DNA from: Bisporella sp. PMI_857
Lineage: Eukaryota; Ascomycota; Leotiomycetes; Helotiales; Helotiaceae
DNA: 64,000 nt
Reading direction: 5' to 3'
Assembly: GCA_021307315.1 (NCBI GenBank)
Contig: JAJSPD010000026.1
Location: forward strand, 124,001-188,000
The translations under genes and the position numbers were made by a program. Each line of letters starts with the position of its first letter. Position 1 is the stretch's first letter. This document shows, piece by piece, positions 37,401 through 47,746 of this stretch. Below the pieces are notes generated by a model. The model searched no databases, had not been told where the DNA came from, and worked only from the letters and a program-made list of their open reading frames with translations.

Positions 37401-37623
37401 GCGAGAAACTTCCTAAAATGGACCGCATAAATAATCTGCATCGCGGTAAGCATTGCCGTGGAGAGAATCTACTATACGTGGCTGACTTTGTGCAGCAAAG
37501 GAAACGCTCAAGAAGATCACTCCACCTGCTCAGTTGACCGTGGAACGTGACCAGTGGGTCAGACGTTGCGAGGAAAATATCGTTATTTTCCAGAACGACA
37601 AGGAACCCAAAGCACAGACTTGA
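34489..37623 (+). CDS. Uncharacterised nine-exon protein (5' end unresolved)
   Basis: Exons about 34489-35011, 35215-35228, 35304-35591, 35669-35938, 36012-36105, 36250-36529, 36704-37002, 37053-37445 and 37496-37623 join in phase to about 760 residues. Exon 2 has only 14 nt. Landmarks: RITDYQKFRLQGLTTRKLQEVDA, NIFRHPWFDTF, ITFCHEVVHAIEET (resembling a HExxH metal site only loosely), ETSAELGYSIENALFGG and EKLPKMDRINNLH. No ATG is found in the first frame, so at least one upstream exon is missing from the model. A shorter decayed relative lies at 18.9-19.3 kb. The family is unknown to me. Confidence 0.6.
35215..35228 (+). other. 14-nt microexon of the nine-exon gene
   Basis: Bounded by CTCCAG upstream and GTGAGT downstream. 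It converts the phase-1 end of the previous exon to the phase-0 start of the next, giving a continuous WVASNDRVWEALTPC. No other junction restores the frame as simply. Confidence 0.5.
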
Positions 37624-38585
37624 GAGAAGTGTTTGGGGCGGCAAAATAATGTTTTCCTCCGTTCTAGCATTACGTCCTAAGTTGTTTCGAAAGTCTATTT
37701 ACGTTTAAGGTTCTTATCACTTTTTGCTTATAAATGGAGAAACCATACATTTCCTTTTGTCCGACCCATTAAGCGTAGCACCGCCGAGGACTTTAGAAAG
37801 ATGATGGTTTCAGGTTTACCTCGTGGCTATGTTGCCTTCTTCATCCAGCATTGTTTTATACCTTGAGTTTTATGTGGAATAGTGAGGCGTGATGGTGTCT
37901 TAGTATTAGTGCACGAATAAATTGGCGAAATAAAGAATATATGATGTTGAATATGCAGACCAGAGCTATCGACCTTGCGTGACTTCGGAAGCCGTAATGG
38001 CCACCACAGTGAAATACATGCTACAAACGTACTGTGAACAAGTTCAGCTGTAAGAGCAAATATCCATTCCTTGTACTCACAGCACCATGTTCATGTTCAT
38101 GTTCATTTTGCTCGGTGACTTGTGCGGTCGAAAATGCAGAGCTCGCAACAGGGAGGTAAAGGATCTTCCGCACCGTATACTTTCGTTATCTAGAACTTGA
38201 ACCTACAGTACAAGTTTTGGACATGTCCAAGCTGTAAAATTCCTCTCTGGGAAACACTACAAGAGGCGTCACCACGGCTTAGGCTTATTCAATCCGAATA
38301 TCTGCAACAGGTGCCCATCAGGCTAGTCCAAATTATAGATCTGCAGGTAATCAGAACGCCAGCATTCCTGCAAGGTTTCTGCGCCCGTCTCGCCGATGTG
38401 ATGCTATAAGCCATGTTTACATGGTTATCACCTTTCCCAGTTCCCAAGTAAGCGTAACGTCATGCTATCATCAAGAGAGTACGCTTACGGTGTATATATA
38501 ACGATTTCTTCCAGTTCACCTTTGATCCTAAGCTAACTGCATATACCGTATATCCTGAAGATCGATAGCTTCAAATGTATTCTTG
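37624..38585. other. Intergenic, no gene seen
   Basis: AT-rich, with an ATGTTC triplicate near 38087-38104. The open frame 38197-38409 has no support. Confidence 0.35.
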
Positions 38586-39267
38586 ATGCCCAGTATTCTG
38601 GGAAGAAAAGCCAAATTCCCTGCTCTCACAGCCATCTTTAGATTCTCCCGAGAGTCTTCGACTCACATTATGGCGAAAGGCGCTATCCCCATCAGCGCAG
38701 ATCTCTTCAAGGCCCCGCTCAAAGCCAACCCCAATATCGAGTCAAATTTTGTCAATCCTCCTACCCTTGGCCCCGCTGTAGCTGCAGTTGGGACTGTGAT
38801 GGCATCGATCGCTTTCCTCTTCGTCGCGGCTCGGCTGAGGACAAACCTTTGCGCACCTGGAAAGGTGGGCTGGGATGATCGTATGTGCAATGCCCTCTTT
38901 CCATGATAATACTTGACATGATCTAGTATTCTCACCTTGTGCCTTTATGCTCACTGTTGGGTATATGAGCCTTGCTATCAGTCGTAAGTATAGGTTGACG
39001 TGGTTTTCTTTGATTTATGTGCTGACCGGTCAACAAAGTTTCAGGTACCTCTCGACATATTTGGGATGTGCCGATTAGCATAGTCAATAATGAACTGCAT
39101 TCGAAATGTTATACCTCTCCATACCCATCTTGTTATCACGGCAGCCAAAATTTTCTGTGCAGGAAATCTTTGCGACTGGCATTCTGTATGGTCCGGCTTG
39201 CTAGTTTGGCAAAGCTGCAATCCTGACGCTTTATCTCATGGTCTTCTCTGTAAAGAAGTGGATTTAA
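38586..39267 (+). pseudogene. Rhodopsin/PTH11-like receptor relic
   Basis: Three recognisable exons (38586-38880, 38927-38983, 39045 onward) encode the start of a fungal rhodopsin-like (SAT4/PTH11-type) membrane protein. NPPTLGPAVAAVGTVMASIAF forms helix 1, ending in the typical GWDD; then FMLTVGYMSLAIS and the family motif TSRHIWDVPISIVNNELHS. Further on, EIFATGILYGPAC is followed by an in-frame TAG at 39202 and FGKAAILTLYLMVFSVKKWI ends in TAA at 39265. The remaining helices are absent. Full members have seven helices and over 300 residues, so this copy is truncated and dead. Confidence 0.75.
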
Positions 39268-39807
39268 CTTTCGCCATCCAACAATAATATTTCCTGCCTA
39301 CAAGGAATAAGTGTATACTTTCCTGTCCCTGGTTAGTTGGCTTCCAGAAGCTCCAAAGATTGCCATCTGTAGTGGAGCCAAGTACCAACACCGGTGGTGC
39401 AAATATCAATAGTGATAATCAATTCTTAGGGACATGTCTTTGTCAAGACTTCGTTAATATTAATTGAAATATCGTTATCTCATATAAGAATAATTACCAA
39501 GAAGTCGAAAACTGGAGGCTGAACTAGAGTATTAGGCAGCCTACGAAACTTACTAGAAACATATAACCAGTAAATTTATGTCAAAGAGACGACAACATGT
39601 ATGCTGTTATTAGCCTGTGAGTAAACGTGATAATAGGATTAATTGACCAGAACCCGTGTTGTCAGCAATTGGAACTTTGGGCCGTATGTCTTAGCAAGGG
39701 CGTAGTTATCACGATAATCTATAGTTTGCCGAAGCCCTTAGATAGCCGAAACTTATAAATGTAAGGCTACAAGATATTTCCCAGACATCTACCGCTATCA
39801 AGTAACG
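39268..39807. other. AT-rich spacer
   Basis: Decayed, AT-rich DNA between the receptor relic and the hydrolase gene. Nothing is recognisable. Confidence 0.35.
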
Positions 39808-40701
39808 ATGGAGCGGGAAATCTATTCGTGTTGTGATCCCTCTTCTCCCTCTCCTATATGGACCGGCCAATCCACAGGCACAGTTATCAATATCGGCGAC
39901 ATAGAAACCTACATCGCTCAACCACAACAACTCAGTACCACGAATCTCAATTCCGAACAAGATGTCCTACCGGCCAACACCAACAAGTGTAAGCGGGTCA
40001 TCCTTCACCTAACAGAAGGCCACAGCATCTACTTCCTCAACGCGCAACTCCTCGCCGACTCCTTCTCATCCCATCTAAACTGCCCCGTAATAATGCCCGA
40101 CCTCTTCGCAGGCAAAGAACGCGTCCCAAAGAACCAAACACCGCACTTCCCACCCGGAAAACAATCAACCCCGCCCGGACCCCACGCGGAGGAGGCACCA
40201 CCACCGCCACCATACTTCCTGAAAGAAAGCTCCGAAGCGGAATTCGAGGCCTGGAAAGCCTCCGTGGAGCCGGGGGTCACGGATCCGATTATCGGCAGGG
40301 TCGTGCGCTGGATTCGCGAAACGTACGGCGCCGGGGTTGGGATCGCCGGGGTGGGATATTGTTTTGGCGGGAGGTACGTGGTGAGGCTCATGGGAGCGGA
40401 CGTCATTGATGTGGGTGTGGTGAACCACCCGAGTTTCTTTACGATGGAAGAGGTTAGCAAGCTGGGCGAGGGAAAGAGGTTAGCTGTGTTTGCGGCGGAG
40501 AGGGATGAGATTTTGCCGAAGGAGAAGAGGAGGCGGATGGAGGATTTGTTGGAGGAGAGGGGTGCTACGTGGGTGAGTACGGTGTTTGGTGGGACGGAGC
40601 ATGGGTTTGCTGTTAGAGGGGATTTGGAGGTCAAGGAGGTGAGGATGGCGAAGGAAAGCGCGTTCATGGGAGCGGTGAAGTGGTTTCGGGAGTGGTTGTG
40701 A
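39808..40701 (+). CDS. Dienelactone hydrolase family protein
   Basis: A single exon of 297 residues with an alpha/beta-hydrolase fold of the dienelactone hydrolase (carboxymethylenebutenolidase) group. The triad is readable: nucleophile Cys in GVGYCFGGRYV, Asp in AERDEILPKE and His in GGTEHGFAVRG. The oxyanion-side strand ILHLTEGHSIYFLNAQLLAD and PVIMPDLFAGKERVP are typical. A Pro-rich insertion (EEAPPPPPYF) lies between the strands. Substrate is unknown; in fungi many such proteins are uncharacterised cytosolic hydrolases. G+C is clearly higher than in the flanking DNA. It sits 417 bp from the convergent dioxygenase gene. Confidence 0.9.
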   Translation: MEREIYSCCDPSSPSPIWTGQSTGTVINIGDIETYIAQPQQLSTTNLNSEQDVLPANTNKCKRVILHLTEGHSIYFLNAQLLADSFSSHLNCPVIMPDLFAGKERVPKNQTPHFPPGKQSTPPGPHAEEAPPPPPYFLKESSEAEFEAWKASVEPGVTDPIIGRVVRWIRETYGAGVGIAGVGYCFGGRYVVRLMGADVIDVGVVNHPSFFTMEEVSKLGEGKRLAVFAAERDEILPKEKRRRMEDLLEERGATWVSTVFGGTEHGFAVRGDLEVKEVRMAKESAFMGAVKWFREWL

Positions 40702-41118
40702 ATCGATATGATAACTGTTTGTGTTTCTTTTCTTGATATGGAGAGGTTGTTGTTCCAGAGCCATGGAGATACTTCGCGCCCTTGGAACCTTGTTGAAAGT
40801 AGTGAAAAAAAAGGCAAAAACTATTCAACCCCCTGTAGGGAGTTGCCTAGAAAACTTACTTCGATATGCAGTTTTTTATGTCGCTCGATTCGGCCTCGTT
40901 TATATCCCACAAACACAGTTTGACCTGAGCACGTTCCACCGAGCTGCCGCTGTGTTTGTTGGAGTTTGTCTTGCCTAAAGTAATCCATATATGCGCAAAA
41001 AAGCACGAAGATTAATTGGCCGGCCTGAGCTAAGCGATAGAGAAAAGGGGCAAAGCTCGCTTACTAAATAGGTTCTGGGCTACACAACGTATTTATATAC
41101 ATCTCACTGCATTGATAC
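40702..41118. other. Convergent 3' spacer
   Basis: Between the hydrolase and the TauD-type gene 3' ends. No gene is seen. Confidence 0.4.
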
Positions 41119-42369
41119 CTACTGACTCAAAGCCTCCCGTCGTCCCTTCGACCTTAGATCTAGATACGGCGCTTCCCCTAAACTGCATACCCGATCACCG
41201 GCCCGATTCTCCTCATAATCATACGTCGCGCAATGCCAATTACTCCGGTTATCCCAGATGGCCAAGTCGTTCTTGCTCCACTTGTACCTGACCTGCGCAT
41301 CATGGTTCTGGGTCACCAGGTTAAATAAAAAGGGCAACAAAATGTCGGACTCGTCTTTCGTGACGCCGTTGATGCGCGTGGTGAAGCCTTTGTTCACGAA
41401 TACGGACTTCCAGCCCGTGACTGGGTTGGTGCGGATCACCGGGTGAATGGCTTTCAGAGAGGAGCCTTGATTTAAAGGAGACCCACGGATCCCTTCGCGG
41501 AGGGGATTTCCCAGTCGAGAGGCTTCGTCTAGGAAGAATGTTGCATCGTGTGTGGCGGTTAGACCTTCGAGGAAGGTTTGCATAGCTAGGGAAAGGCGGT
41601 CGTATATTTCATAGCCGGAGGACCAGATCTAAAGTTTGGGTTTAGTAACGGAGATCTTCTTGCTGGAGGGGGATTGGGATGTGGAAAGGGACTTACTGTA
41701 TCGCCTCCGGTTTCAGGGAGCGTGTGTATTTTTAGCATGGCATAGTCTGAAGGAACGGGCTCGAATGTGATGTCGGCATGCCATCCAGCACTTGCAAAGC
41801 GTGATACGTCGCTTAGTTGATGAGTTAATCCGCCACCTTTCTTTTGCTTTTCACTGGAGATGACGCTGATCTGGTCTCCCAGCTCACTGCCAGCTTCTGT
41901 GAGAGGGTGGATATGTAAACCCGAAGACTCAGGCTATTGAGTTTCAGCCATGTCACAACTTCTTAATATGAATCCAAGGACATACGCATCCTGCTGCTTG
42001 AGTGATTCTTTCACAGAGAATTTTCATTTCCTCGGGAGTTACATCTTGATCTTTCAAGAACACAACCCCTCGCTCAGAAACTATTCTGTCTTAGTCTACG
42101 TTTGTGGATAGGTGCCATTGTTCTTACATACTGGTGAGTGCCAAATCTTTGATGACTTGCTCATCAGCCTTGATGAGGTCTCTCGCCTGAAGTCCTTTAT
42201 ATTCTCGACCAATAACCGGGGTTAAATCTTTATGTTTATACTTATTGAGAGAGCCACTGTTGACTAGAGGCTGTAGACAACGAGTTTGTGCCTTTGAATT
42301 TCCACCTCGGATATGGGGACCTAACCCATTTGACTCAACTCCATTGGAATTGACTATCGCAGAAGGCAT
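41119..42369 (-). CDS. TauD/TfdA Fe(II)/2-oxoglutarate dioxygenase (sulfonate/taurine type)
   Basis: Exons 42369-42132, 42080-41986, 41933-41697 and 41628-41119 join to 359 residues (introns 51, 52 and 68 bp). The iron ligands are visible: H and D in GWHADITFE and the distal His in NRSNWHCATYDY, followed by the 2-oxoglutarate Arg in GDRVCSLG. ISERGVVFLKDQDVTPEEM is the usual N-terminal strand and HPVIRTNPVTGWKSVFVN the core. Such enzymes hydroxylate a sulfonate next to sulfur and release sulfite (yeast Jlp1 type), though TfdA-like substrates are possible. It is divergent from a Dal5-type permease across 422 bp, which suggests shared control and a shared substrate. Confidence 0.92.
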
Positions 42370-42791
42370 TTTGTATTCTGATTTGGTACGACAAGAATAC
42401 TCGGATTATTCTCCGGTGTACATATATTGCGACTTCTGAGGCGCATAGCCAATATATCATGATGCCGAGGAGTTAGATGGTACGTCGCGTCATGGAACTT
42501 TACATCCTCCGAGAATTTCTCCGATTGTTAAAAAATGGGTTTGAGCTTGGATACCACTCCCCTAACCAGGCCCGACAAAAGCTCCAAGCTCATCTACTCG
42601 TTCCAAAAACACATCTGTCACCGTCGCTAGAGAATGGCATAATCATGCGGCGTGATGGCGACATTAATTCGATAGGGAATAAAAATCGCGGGTCGCCAGT
42701 GATGTGAACGACATCCAGCTGTCAACCTTGGGGTATCCTGAACTGTGGAAGTTGTACCCATTTTTTTCTCCAACGTTACCCGACCCACATC
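42370..42791. promoter_or_regulatory. Divergent promoter, dioxygenase/permease
   Basis: The 422 bp between two divergent start codons. At 42655-42664 lies ATGGCGACAT, matching the sulfur-regulator (Cys3-type) consensus ATGRYRYCAT at nine of ten positions. It is 127 bp upstream of the permease start. There are CCGAG- and CGG-containing elements near 42390-42470 that a Zn2Cys6 factor could use. All site assignments are inference. Confidence 0.45.
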
Positions 42792-44743
42792 ATGGGCATT
42801 TCTAACGACAGCGCGGCCGCAAAGCCGAACTCTAAGAACGGTGACGAGAAGGAAGTTGGTGTTTACCGCAAAAGTGGTATCAGCGGCCGCTCTGATTCTC
42901 AGCTTTCAGTAGCGGCTGTGGGAAGAGAGAATATCCGCGATGCTCTACCACCACATGAGTCTTACGAGGGTATTCATCGCTGGGATCCAGAGGCGACATG
43001 GACAGAGGCGGAGGAAGCTGCTGTTGTACGCAAGACTGACATTCGTCTTCTGACTTGGCTCTGCTTGATGGTATGTGTCTGAATCTGTAATTTCCAATAG
43101 AACATTGAAACTGATTTATGCTGTAGTTTTTTGGCTTGCAATTAGATCGTGGCAATTTGTCCAACGCTTTGGCTGACAATCTGCTCAAAGACCTAAATAT
43201 GACCACCGACGATTATAATAATGTGAGTTCTTCTTCTACTGCGTCCTCAAGTTATTCTAACTTTAAAAAGGGCACAACTATTCAACTTTTGTCCTTCTTG
43301 ACCGCAGAATTCCCCGTCCAATTTCTTACAAAGCGCTATGGTTTTCGTCGTGTGTTGCCGATTCTTATGATGGCTTGGTCGACAGTTTGTAAGTAGATCC
43401 CGCCAGTCTCAATCACTTTAGAGCTAACATTCTGCAGCATGGGCACAGGCTTGGATGACCAATAGAACTTCTTTCTACATCACTCGAGCTTTTATCGGCG
43501 CTTGCGAGGGAGGTTTCATCCCTGGTACAATTCTGTTCGCTACCTACTTCTACACATCTCGTGAACTCTCCATTAGATTGGCAGCTTTCTGGTCCACACT
43601 TAATGTATTTTGCCCCACTTCACTTCAAAACTTGCGTGGCTGACCATAAACAAAGGTAGCACGAGTGATCTCGGCTCTATTAGCTGCGGGTATCTTAGAG
43701 ATGCGTGGGATTCATGGCAAGCCGGGGTGGTTTTGGTTGTTCCTCCTTGAGGGTCTCTTAACCTTCCTTATTGGCGTAATCGTAAGCAGTAGTCGTGGCC
43801 TCCGACCGTCAGCAGTATCTAATCTACCATAGAGTTATATCTATCTTCCAGCGACCCCGACGTCAACCAAAAGCGTCATATATCGCAACTCTTGGTACAA
43901 CGAGCGTGAGGAAGTCATTATGACCAACGTAAGTTTCATCGCCAACCCATTGAAATACGAAAATCTAACATAATGTAGCGTATCCTTCGTGACGATCCCG
44001 CTAAGGGTCTTACTGCCGTTAAAGAGCCAGTGAACTTGAGAGATGTCAAGAATGCGTGGAGTGACAAGTCTATGTGGGGTCTCTACTTCATTGGCCTCGT
44101 GGCATACATCCCAGCAACGCCAGTTCAGGCATACCTCACTCTTACCATCAAACGTCTCGGATTCACGACGCTTGCAGCAAATATGCTGACGGTCCCTTCC
44201 GCCATGCTACAGATCTTCACTATGCTTGGTCTGGCGTTCAGCAGCGACTACTTCAAAGAGCGAACATTCCACTGCATCTTTGGCGAGTTCTGGATCTTGC
44301 CTCTCCTTACTGCGGCGCTCACCATCTCCGACGGAGGCAAGGAATGGGCAAGATATTCCCTCATCACCCTTATCTCTGGCTACCCATATTTCCATCCCAT
44401 CGTCTCATCATGGATTTCAGAGAACACATTCGATGTCAAGAAGCGTCTCATCACTGCCGCTACTTATAACGTCATCGTCCAAATTGGATCTTTGATTGGA
44501 TCACAGATCTACCGCAAGTATGACAGCCCATACTATAAGCAAGGAAACAAGGTCCTCATTTCCATTTGCGCTCTTTCCCTGATCGTATTTGTTGTTCAGC
44601 GGTACTACCTGATTATTCTGAATAATCGCAAGGAGAAGATTTGGGAGAGCATGAGTGCTGAGGAACGGAACGTTTATCAGAACGATATTGAGGCACGTGA
44701 AAAAGATGGCAACAAGCGATTGGACTTCCGTCACAAGTATTGA
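42792..44743 (+). CDS. MFS anion:cation symporter, Dal5/allantoate-permease type
   Basis: Seven exons (42792-43070, 43127-43222, 43271-43388, 43438-43604, 43656-43781, 43833-43928, 43979-44743) join in phase to 548 residues with introns of 48-56 bp. There are about twelve helices, a charged N-terminal tail of 80 residues, the helix-1 [20 protein letters not shown] (Asp-Arg signature of the ACS family) and [14 protein letters not shown] in helix 4. Dal5-family relatives carry allantoate, nicotinate, vitamins or sulfonates (Soa1 in yeast). Its partner, a TauD-type dioxygenase, favours a sulfonate or similar organic anion. The model is firm; the substrate is inferred. Confidence 0.92.
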
Positions 44744-45383
44744 ACTGGAAATGACACGTGAGGATGGTAGTCTTGGGAGATTGCATCAATGTGAGGTAAT
44801 GTGCAGTTTTATATCAACCCAATGGATAATAATGAATGATCCTGAAGCAAACTACGGCACTGTAATGATTGTCTGTAAAAAATGAATAATAGAGAGAGTT
44901 TAGTTGCCAAAGGCGAAGTCAATTAAAACCGTCCTGATTGAGGTTGTGAAGATAGCAGGCGTTAAAATTGGTGCGCAATCCTTTAAAATAGTAAAATTGA
45001 TTAAGGCTTGTATTAGCTTTTAGTTTGTTTTTACCTAAACTATAACTTTGATATTAGAATTAAACAGAAGTTTGAATCAAAAACTGACCTGTTAAGCTAC
45101 TGTACCAATTTTCAATGTTTGATTTGTTGTTAGTCGACTGTTAACCGTAAGCTGCTGGTTCGATACTTCTGTAACTGACCTCATCAACACTTATGACGCA
45201 GGGCATGGGCATTCTGAGCCAATTAGACCATTCGTTTAGGGGCTTACAGTACCCCATTCCAGCTTCTTGGGCATTACCAAGCATGCATTTAGCGTAATTC
45301 CCCACCAAGCCTCGGCCCTAAGACGCCATTTCCAAATCGCTTTCTGAATTTGGGCTTCCTTCCCATGAAACCGATCATGAATC
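44744..45383. other. Intergenic, AT-rich
   Basis: No gene seen. It carries the promoter of the Zn2Cys6 gene. Confidence 0.4.
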
Positions 45384-47434
45384 ATGTCCGATGCGCCCTC
45401 CAAGCCACCTCCCAAACGCGCCTGCGATGCCTGTAGGGTGCGGAAAGTGCGATGCTCGGGAGAGAAGCCATGTTCCGGCTGCAGTGCGATAGATATCGAG
45501 TGCACTTTTCCTACGACGCAGGGAACGCGACGCGGACCGAGGAGCCTGAGGACGAAAACCTTTCAGCAGATCGCGCAGTCGCAATCGCAGAGAAGGGCCG
45601 AGGATGAGGCTTCATTACAGGAATTGGAGAGCGTGGGTACGGCGCTGAATGAGAATGCAAATGTTCCAAATACAATTGCAATTGCAGTGCCTGCTGTGGT
45701 TTCTGCGCTCGAAACCCCGCTCCCTCCTCTTATTGCTACCCCTCCTGCAGAAACTGTGCCATTCCATAGGTAAGATTTTCTATTTTTTGAATTTCTAGAT
45801 TTTAACGTTTAACATTACCAGGACTCTAAGTGTCATCACTCCAGTTGCGACATTAATCCTACATCTCTGTGTCTACCGACTTCGAATGTTTCCTGTATGG
45901 CCTATAGTTGCGGTGGAAGATCTGATGGCTGCATTGCAGAAAAATAGCACCAATATGGAGGCATACGCACTTGCTAATATAGTGGCGGCGGCGACGATTG
46001 CACAATTGCGGCAGGAGCCATTGAAGAACAGCGCTGAAGTGGTGACGGCAGCGAGTATGGAAAAAGAAGTCCAAAGAATGAGAGCTACAATGCAGAAGGC
46101 GGTACGGCCGGGTGAAACGAATTGGTGGGTTTTGGGCTGATTGGGAATAGTTGACTCTGAACCAGCTGAGGATCGCTTTATTCCTGCATTACTATCACGA
46201 AAACTTGGAGGCAGGCGGGATCCAGTCACTACTGTATCTGAGAGAAGCTATCACAATGGCCCAAATCATGGGCCTGGATAAGGAGTCTTCATATAAAGAC
46301 CTCTCCACAGATGAACAACAGTTCAGGAAGCGGGTGTTGTGGTTACTGTTTCTTACTGAGAGGTCTACTGTTACTTCCTACCAAATAAAGCTCTGACTAA
46401 TCATATTTAGATCTGTTGCAATGCTACACAAACTGCCTGTTATACTCAAGACTGATGTTTCATTCCCAGCTATGGAGTATGAGCAAGAAGTATCCATCTT
46501 ACCAGCTTTTCGGAAACTCGTCAACTTTTATTGGATCTTCGATAAATCTGAAGCTTTCGAGGTACTCCAGAGCTCCGAGCATAATCCTCAAGCGACCAAT
46601 CAATCAGAGGTCATGCTATTGCAGAAGAAGCTTCAGGAAATCTCTGTTGACCTCCATGCTGCAAATGATATTCAAATTGTCGATATGTGTGTTACTCGAG
46701 CTTGGATGAGTGCAATCCTCTGGCGCATTGCTACGAATCGTGGATTTGTATGCTCAACCACAGACCCTGCAACGTCTATTTCCTACCCGACGCAGATAGC
46801 CACCGAATTTTTGAATATGATACGAAGCTTACCTACCTCGGTAGTTGAACCTCATGGTCCTTCTATGGTCAGTGTCACTCGTAGCATCAACAATTTACCA
46901 TAGCTAATCCTGCACACACAGGAGCTCAAAACATATGAGATTGCTTGCTCTCTAGCAGACTCGATCGCCAGGATGTGGTCCAATGCAGACGCGGCTTCTT
47001 GGGGGAACTTCGACTCAAGGAATGCCCTTGATCAGCTTCAGAATATGTTATCAGCCTATCGAGGTGGTCACAGCATACTAGTTGAGCGAATAAAAGATAG
47101 GCTTGCCGCATTTCCAAACACTCCTCATGTCAATATGTTTTCAAGCCCGCCTATTTTAGATAGAACTAATAGCCACGACCTGAATGACAGCAGAGAGATG
47201 GGTCAGCAGCCTGTACACAGCCAAACATTCGTATCAAACGGGCAAGGACAACGAAGCCAGGATTACATGGATTTCTCATCTGCCTCTGGTTCAGCAAATG
47301 TTGCATCTCCAGGTTTCTCTCATATGCACCAGCAGCAGGATATCTCCTATCCATGGGACGACCCAATTGCCAATCATGCAGACGGTTTCCAGTGGCAGCC
47401 GGTATTAACCCAAAGTACCGGTTCTGAACCCTGA
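45384..47434 (+). CDS. Zn2Cys6 fungal transcription factor
   Basis: Exons 45384-45769, 45822-46101, 46151-46362, 46411-46867 and 46922-47434 join to 615 residues. The DNA-binding binuclear cluster is at residues 14-42: CDACRVRKVRC then CSGC and a final Cys in DIEC, spaced C-x2-C-x6-C-x5-C-x2-C-x6-C. The fungal_trans middle domain is present (SLLYLREAITMAQIMGLDKESSY then RKRVLWLLFLTERSVAML). The Gln/Ser-rich C-terminus could be an activation region. Exon 2 ends at a GTACGG donor; the phase demands it. It lies between the permease and an aldo/keto reductase gene, so it is the likely local regulator. Confidence 0.9.
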
Positions 47435-47746
47435 TTCATAAATTGCATAAGCTGTACAGCATTATGACAACGATGAAAGCATAACTTCCCGGCGCGCTGT
47501 TATTTGCCTTCGGCTTCTATCTCGCTCGGTAATATGGTCGATTGCGCCATAGTTGCACTCGCTCGAGTGGGGCCGATATTTTCTCCGCCAGCGGGGTTGC
47601 CAAGCATCAAGAAGCCGGTCCACACTGTAGGGCCAAATTTTTTTGATCAATGCAAAAGAGTACGAAATCTTTGACATTTTTGTCGCAATCGAAGGATTGT
47701 GAATAACGGGGATATTTCGACAAGATCAATTAAGCCATACACCACA
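47435..47746. promoter_or_regulatory. Upstream region of the aldo/keto reductase gene
   Basis: 312 bp between tandem genes. It contains CGGGGATATTTCG near 47707 and CTCGCTCGAG near 47556. No gene is seen. Confidence 0.3.

Noticed and set aside
40029..40817. Minus-strand 262-codon frame opposite the dienelactone hydrolase
   Set aside because: The plus strand has the complete catalytic triad; the opposite frame is a GC-rich shadow.
45120..45190. Possible tRNA with a GGTTCGATAC B-box
   Set aside because: No A-box at the right distance and no cloverleaf pairing could be drawn.
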